A stretch of DNA of 9,012 nucleotides from JBDTRY01 sp039931435 (lineage in GTDB: Bacteria > Acidobacteriota > Thermoanaerobaculia > Gp7-AA8). The DNA is taken from assembly GCA_039931435.1 (NCBI GenBank), contig JBDTRY010000160.1:1-9012 (forward strand). The letters are read 5' to 3'. The notes under the pieces were generated by a model that had not been told where the DNA came from, made no database searches, and was given only the letters and a program-made list of their open reading frames with translations. Each line of letters begins with the position of its first letter. The first letter of the stretch is position 1. Positions 6,567-9,012 of the stretch are shown here, in pieces. A program made the position numbers and the translations under genes.

Positions 6567-7472
6567 ATGCGCTTTCCCATGATTGTTTCCGTAGCCCTGT
6601 TCCTGTCCGGCTCCGCCCTCGCGCAGGAGGGCGTCCAGTACAGCCGTGTGCTGTTGCCGATTTCGATTCTGGAGGCGTTTCCAGTTCCTGGAGCGTTTGG
6701 TTCTCAATGGACGACCGACCTCTGGGTACGCAACGACGCGGGCGTCCCTGTTTACATGGCTCCTTATTACGACGGATGTCACCTCCCGGAAGGCTGCGGA
6801 CAATATCCTGTCACCGCAGGCGTCGCATGGAGGCCTCAGTCGGTCACTCTTGACGTGAGTGTCCCTGGCGTTTTCTTTCAGATTCAGCGTCCTTTTGAAA
6901 ACCAGGTCGACATCGAGCTTCGTGTGCGGGATCTGTCACGGCAGAGTGAAAGCTGGGGGACAGAGCTGCCCACCGTGCCGGAGGAGTCCTTCACCAGTGA
7001 GAAAGTGACGCTCTTCGACGTTCCTGATTCGGAAGGATTCCGGGTGATGCTGCGAATTTACGGGATCGGTGATCTGGACAACAGCACGGTCAGAGTCCGG
7101 ACATTCAGCCTCGACGAGAGCGCGCTAATCCCGGGATCCGTGCCCGTCCTGGTCAGCGATCAAATCGTGACGCTTCGGAGTCCGGCGGCTTCCCTGACCA
7201 GGTACGTACCCCACTATGCTGAAATGATTCCATTTCAGTCTGTGAGTTCGCCAGGCCGCAAGCTCATCGAGATCACACCAGCGACACCCGGGTTGCGCAT
7301 CTGGGCATTTGCTACGGTCACCAACAACGAGACCCAGCAGATTACGATCGTCACGCCTCAAAGGAGTGCCGATATCGCCGCGAACAAAATGAGTGATGCT
7401 GAGAAATCTCCGCGCCCGGTTCTCAGTGGGTCGAGGTCTCCAAGCGTTCGACACGACTCTGTAGATCAGTAA
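6567..7472 (+). CDS. Secreted protein of unknown function
   Basis: This 301-residue protein begins with a clear Sec signal peptide, MRFPMIVSVALFLSGSALA, likely cut before Gln20. The start ATG follows AGAAGGA with a six-base gap. The mature part is mostly short beta-prone segments without any enzyme motif I recognise. Features that stand out are VPGAFGSQWTTDLWVRN (40-56), which reads like the first strands of a beta-sandwich domain; Cys71 and Cys77 in GCHLPEGCG, the only cysteines and a possible disulfide; and a late strand pair WAFATVTNNETQQITIVTPQ. The last 35 or so residues are polar and probably disordered. I have an impression of similar secreted proteins in Acidobacteriota, but it does not amount to a family assignment. 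The gene is divergent from the NamZ fusion and convergent with the small coiled-coil gene. Confidence 0.85.
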   Translation: MRFPMIVSVALFLSGSALAQEGVQYSRVLLPISILEAFPVPGAFGSQWTTDLWVRNDAGVPVYMAPYYDGCHLPEGCGQYPVTAGVAWRPQSVTLDVSVPGVFFQIQRPFENQVDIELRVRDLSRQSESWGTELPTVPEESFTSEKVTLFDVPDSEGFRVMLRIYGIGDLDNSTVRVRTFSLDESALIPGSVPVLVSDQIVTLRSPAASLTRYVPHYAEMIPFQSVSSPGRKLIEITPATPGLRIWAFATVTNNETQQITIVTPQRSADIAANKMSDAEKSPRPVLSGSRSPSVRHDSVDQ

Positions 7473-7775
7473 AAAGCCTGCTCCAGGGCACGCACGCGGC
7501 GATCGAGTTCAGCGGTGGGAGAACCTGATCATGGCCTGTGTCTCCGAGAAACCGTGACGTATCTCTTCGCGGAGCTGGTCGTTCTCCCGGTCAACTTTTT
7601 CCTCGAGCTTTGCAACGGCCTCGGCAACGAGTTGGACCTCGCGTTTCACCGCTTCCCTTGAAACATCGAAATACTGCCGGTTTTCCGACGCGAGCCGCTC
7701 GGCTGTCGTCTCGAATGCGCGGCGGGCCTCGGCAGCTCCGGTCTCGAGAACACGCTTCATCTCGTCATCGGTCAT
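7466..7775 (-). pseudogene. Small coiled-coil protein gene with probable C-terminal frameshift
   Basis: As written, the reading frame runs from an ATG at 7773-7775 to a stop at 7509-7511, giving 88 residues: MTDDEMKRVLETGAAEARRA and then a long charged helix (AVKREVQLVAEAVAKLEEKV, residues 42-61) typical of a coiled coil, ending AMIRFSHR. Removing one C from the CC at 7514-7515 lets the frame continue as AELDRRVRALEQAFY to a stop at 7466-7468, for 102 residues. That tail matches the heptad character of the rest and the ending I recall from similar small helical proteins in metagenomes. The gene therefore looks damaged or misread near its end, although a protein lacking 15 residues may still work. 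No function is known, and the Shine-Dalgarno sequence is weak. A longer frame to 7859 extends into repeat DNA. The restored end overlaps the preceding convergent gene by seven bases. Confidence 0.65.
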
Positions 7776-7866
7776 TCGCTGAATTTTACCACGCAGAGTT
7801 GTTCCTGTAGACCTGAGCAGACTGCGTGGTTTGCGGGGGGAGAGGGACCCACGAGGCAACGCGACA

Positions 7867-8079
7867 GTCCCTCGCCCCGCGACAGCGGGGAGAGGGTGGC
7901 GAGCGAAGCGAGCCGGGTGAGGGGCGTATTGCAGAGTCGTAGAGGGAACGTTCTCGCCGGTCGGTCACGCCCCTCACCCGGTCCGGACCTGTTCGCACAT
8001 GACATAGTCCTGTCCGCCGATCGAACCGCGTGCGAACAGCCCCGGACCACCCTCTCCCCGCTGGCGCGGGGCGAGGGAC
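7867..8079. repeat. Nested inverted-repeat element between the coiled-coil gene and moaA
   Basis: The outer arms are 33 bp each (7867-7899 and 8047-8079) and are inverted copies with one mismatch. Each is itself a hairpin of the type ctcgccccgc...gcgggg(a)gaggg. Inside lie a perfect 15-bp inverted repeat, ccgggtgaggggcgt at 7913-7927 against 7967-7981, and a perfect 10-bp one, ctgttcgcac at 7989-7998 against gtgcgaacag at 8030-8039. The 350-base gap 7776-8125 contains nothing else I can identify, and its reading frames are low-complexity translations of these repeats. The nested structure suggests a composite dispersed element. The right side lies 46 bases from the moaA stop codon and could also structure the end of its transcript. 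Confidence 0.85.
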
Positions 8080-8125
8080 TGAGGGATTCGTGGCCGCTGG
8101 CGCGGGAGGCGGGACGCGCTGAGCA

Positions 8126-9012
8126 CTAACCGCCGATGTGCGACATCTCCACCCTCGCTCCGCCCACTGACTCCACGGTGCGCAGCTCCGAGTAGCGGTC
8201 GTCGCGGCGCGTCCACACACCTGCGATCGACTGTGCGATCTCCTCGTCTGAGTTTCCTCCGCGAAGAAGCCCCCGCAGATCGTGACCGGACGTTCCAAAG
8301 AGGCACGTATAGAGCAACCCCTCGGATGAAAGGCGGGCGCGCGTACAGTCGCCGCAGAAGGGCTGCGTCACCGAGGAGATCACTCCGATCTCGCCCGAAC
8401 CGTCGCGGTAGCGGTAGCGTTGAGCCACCTCGCCCGGATAGTTCGCTCCCACCGCTTCCAGGGGCATCACGGCATCGATCGTTTCCACGATCTCCCGGGA
8501 GGGCACGACCTCGCCCAGCTTCCAGCCGTTGGTTGTTCCAACGTCCATGAATTCGATGAAGCGGAGAATCGTGTCCGGCGTTCGGAATCGCCGGGCCATC
8601 TCCACGGCCGACGATTCATTGGCCCCGCGGCGCACGACCATGTTGATCTTCACCGGCGAGAACCCGGCGGCGGTGGCCGCATCGATTCCGCTGAGGACCC
8701 GGGCCACGGGAAAGTCGACGTCGTTCATGGAACGGAATACCGAGTCGTCCAGCGAATCAAGGCTGACGGTGAGCCGGCGCAGCCCGGCCTCGTGCAGCGG
8801 CTGCGCTTTCTGCTCAAGCAGCGCCCCGTTCGTGGTCAGGGTCAGGTCGCGAAGGCCCTCGACCCGGGAGAGCATGGAGAGCAGTGTCTCCACGTTGCGG
8901 CGCAGCAGGGGCTCGCCGCCCGTGATGCGGATCTTCTCCGCGCCGGCTGAAACGAAGATGCGGCTCAGTCTCGTGATCTCTTCGAACGACAGAAGGGCGG
9001 AGGGCGGCAGGA
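8126..9012 (-). CDS. moaA: GTP 3',8-cyclase MoaA, 5' end beyond the window
   Basis: MoaA is a radical-SAM enzyme that converts GTP to 3',8-cyclo-7,8-dihydro-GTP, the first step of molybdenum-cofactor synthesis. The visible frame covers 294 residues and runs off the right edge; roughly 35-40 N-terminal residues are missing, including the CxxxCxxC cluster. What is visible is diagnostic: IRITGGEPLLRRN, LTTNGALL, VSLDSLDD, KINMVV and LRFIEFMDVG, then the second iron-sulfur motif FCGDCTRARLSSEG followed by YTCLFG (CxxC then a third Cys), and the C-terminal Gly-Gly (EMSHIGG) needed for activity in known MoaA. A GTG at 8891-8893 is an internal valine codon, not the start, because conserved sequence continues upstream. 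No other moa gene is in view on its 3' side, where the inverted-repeat element begins. Confidence 0.96.
   Translation of the reverse strand, partial: LPPSALLSFEEITRLSRIFVSAGAEKIRITGGEPLLRRNVETLLSMLSRVEGLRDLTLTTNGALLEQKAQPLHEAGLRRLTVSLDSLDDSVFRSMNDVDFPVARVLSGIDAATAAGFSPVKINMVVRRGANESSAVEMARRFRTPDTILRFIEFMDVGTTNGWKLGEVVPSREIVETIDAVMPLEAVGANYPGEVAQRYRYRDGSGEIGVISSVTQPFCGDCTRARLSSEGLLYTCLFGTSGHDLRGLLRGGNSDEEIAQSIAGVWTRRDDRYSELRTVESVGGARVEMSHIGG

Noticed and set aside
8126..8893. A GTG at 8891-8893 as the start of a short moaA
   Set aside because: Conserved MoaA sequence, including the TGGEPLLRR motif, continues in frame upstream to the window edge, so this is an internal valine codon.

Overview
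The window looks like part of a chromosome from a high-GC bacterium, probably environmental. All seven coding regions are ordinary bacterial genes, and the spaces between them are crowded with dispersed palindromic repeats. Repeats of the types seen here (gtcatcctga...gaaggatc, paired accgggc/gcccggt and gccggc hairpins, ctcgcccc/ggggcgag hairpins) are in my memory frequent in Acidobacteriota and similar soil or metagenome lineages. That placement is a weak inference. No rRNA, tRNA, CRISPR, phage or plasmid genes are visible.

Layout, left to right. 1-214: about 1.4 copies of a 146-bp tandem repeat carrying an inverted pair of short elements. 215-1273 (-): FabH-like ketoacyl-ACP synthase III with its Cys-His-Asn triad. 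1367-1517: two copies of a double-hairpin REP-like unit. 1521-1946 (-): an IS200/IS605-type Y1 (HUH) transposase. 2016-2477: six more copies of the same unit in the opposite orientation. 2519-3409 (-): the redox-regulated chaperone Hsp33 (hslO). 3582-3950 (+): a small Ser/Thr-rich lipoprotein. 3988-4078: two adjacent strong hairpins. 4146-6473 (-): a large lipoprotein fusing a beta-lactamase-fold serine hydrolase to a NamZ/DUF1343 exo-N-acetylmuramidase domain. 6567-7472 (+): an unrecognised secreted protein. 7466-7775 (-): a small coiled-coil gene whose last 15 codons appear cut off by a one-base frameshift. 7867-8079: a nest of inverted repeats. 8126-9012 (-): most of moaA, running off the right edge.

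The genes do not form one operon or one system: fabH (lipid synthesis), hslO (oxidative stress), the NamZ fusion (peptidoglycan breakdown or recycling) and moaA (molybdenum cofactor) are unrelated single-gene units separated by repeats. Three things deserve attention. The first is the putative self-contained murein-recycling fusion, which joins in one chain two enzyme types that B. subtilis encodes as separate neighbouring genes. The second is the transposase bracketed by inverted arrays of one palindromic unit, an arrangement like a RAYT/REP system. The third is the apparent C-terminal frameshift in the small coiled-coil gene. I found no convincing evidence of a wholly new system.
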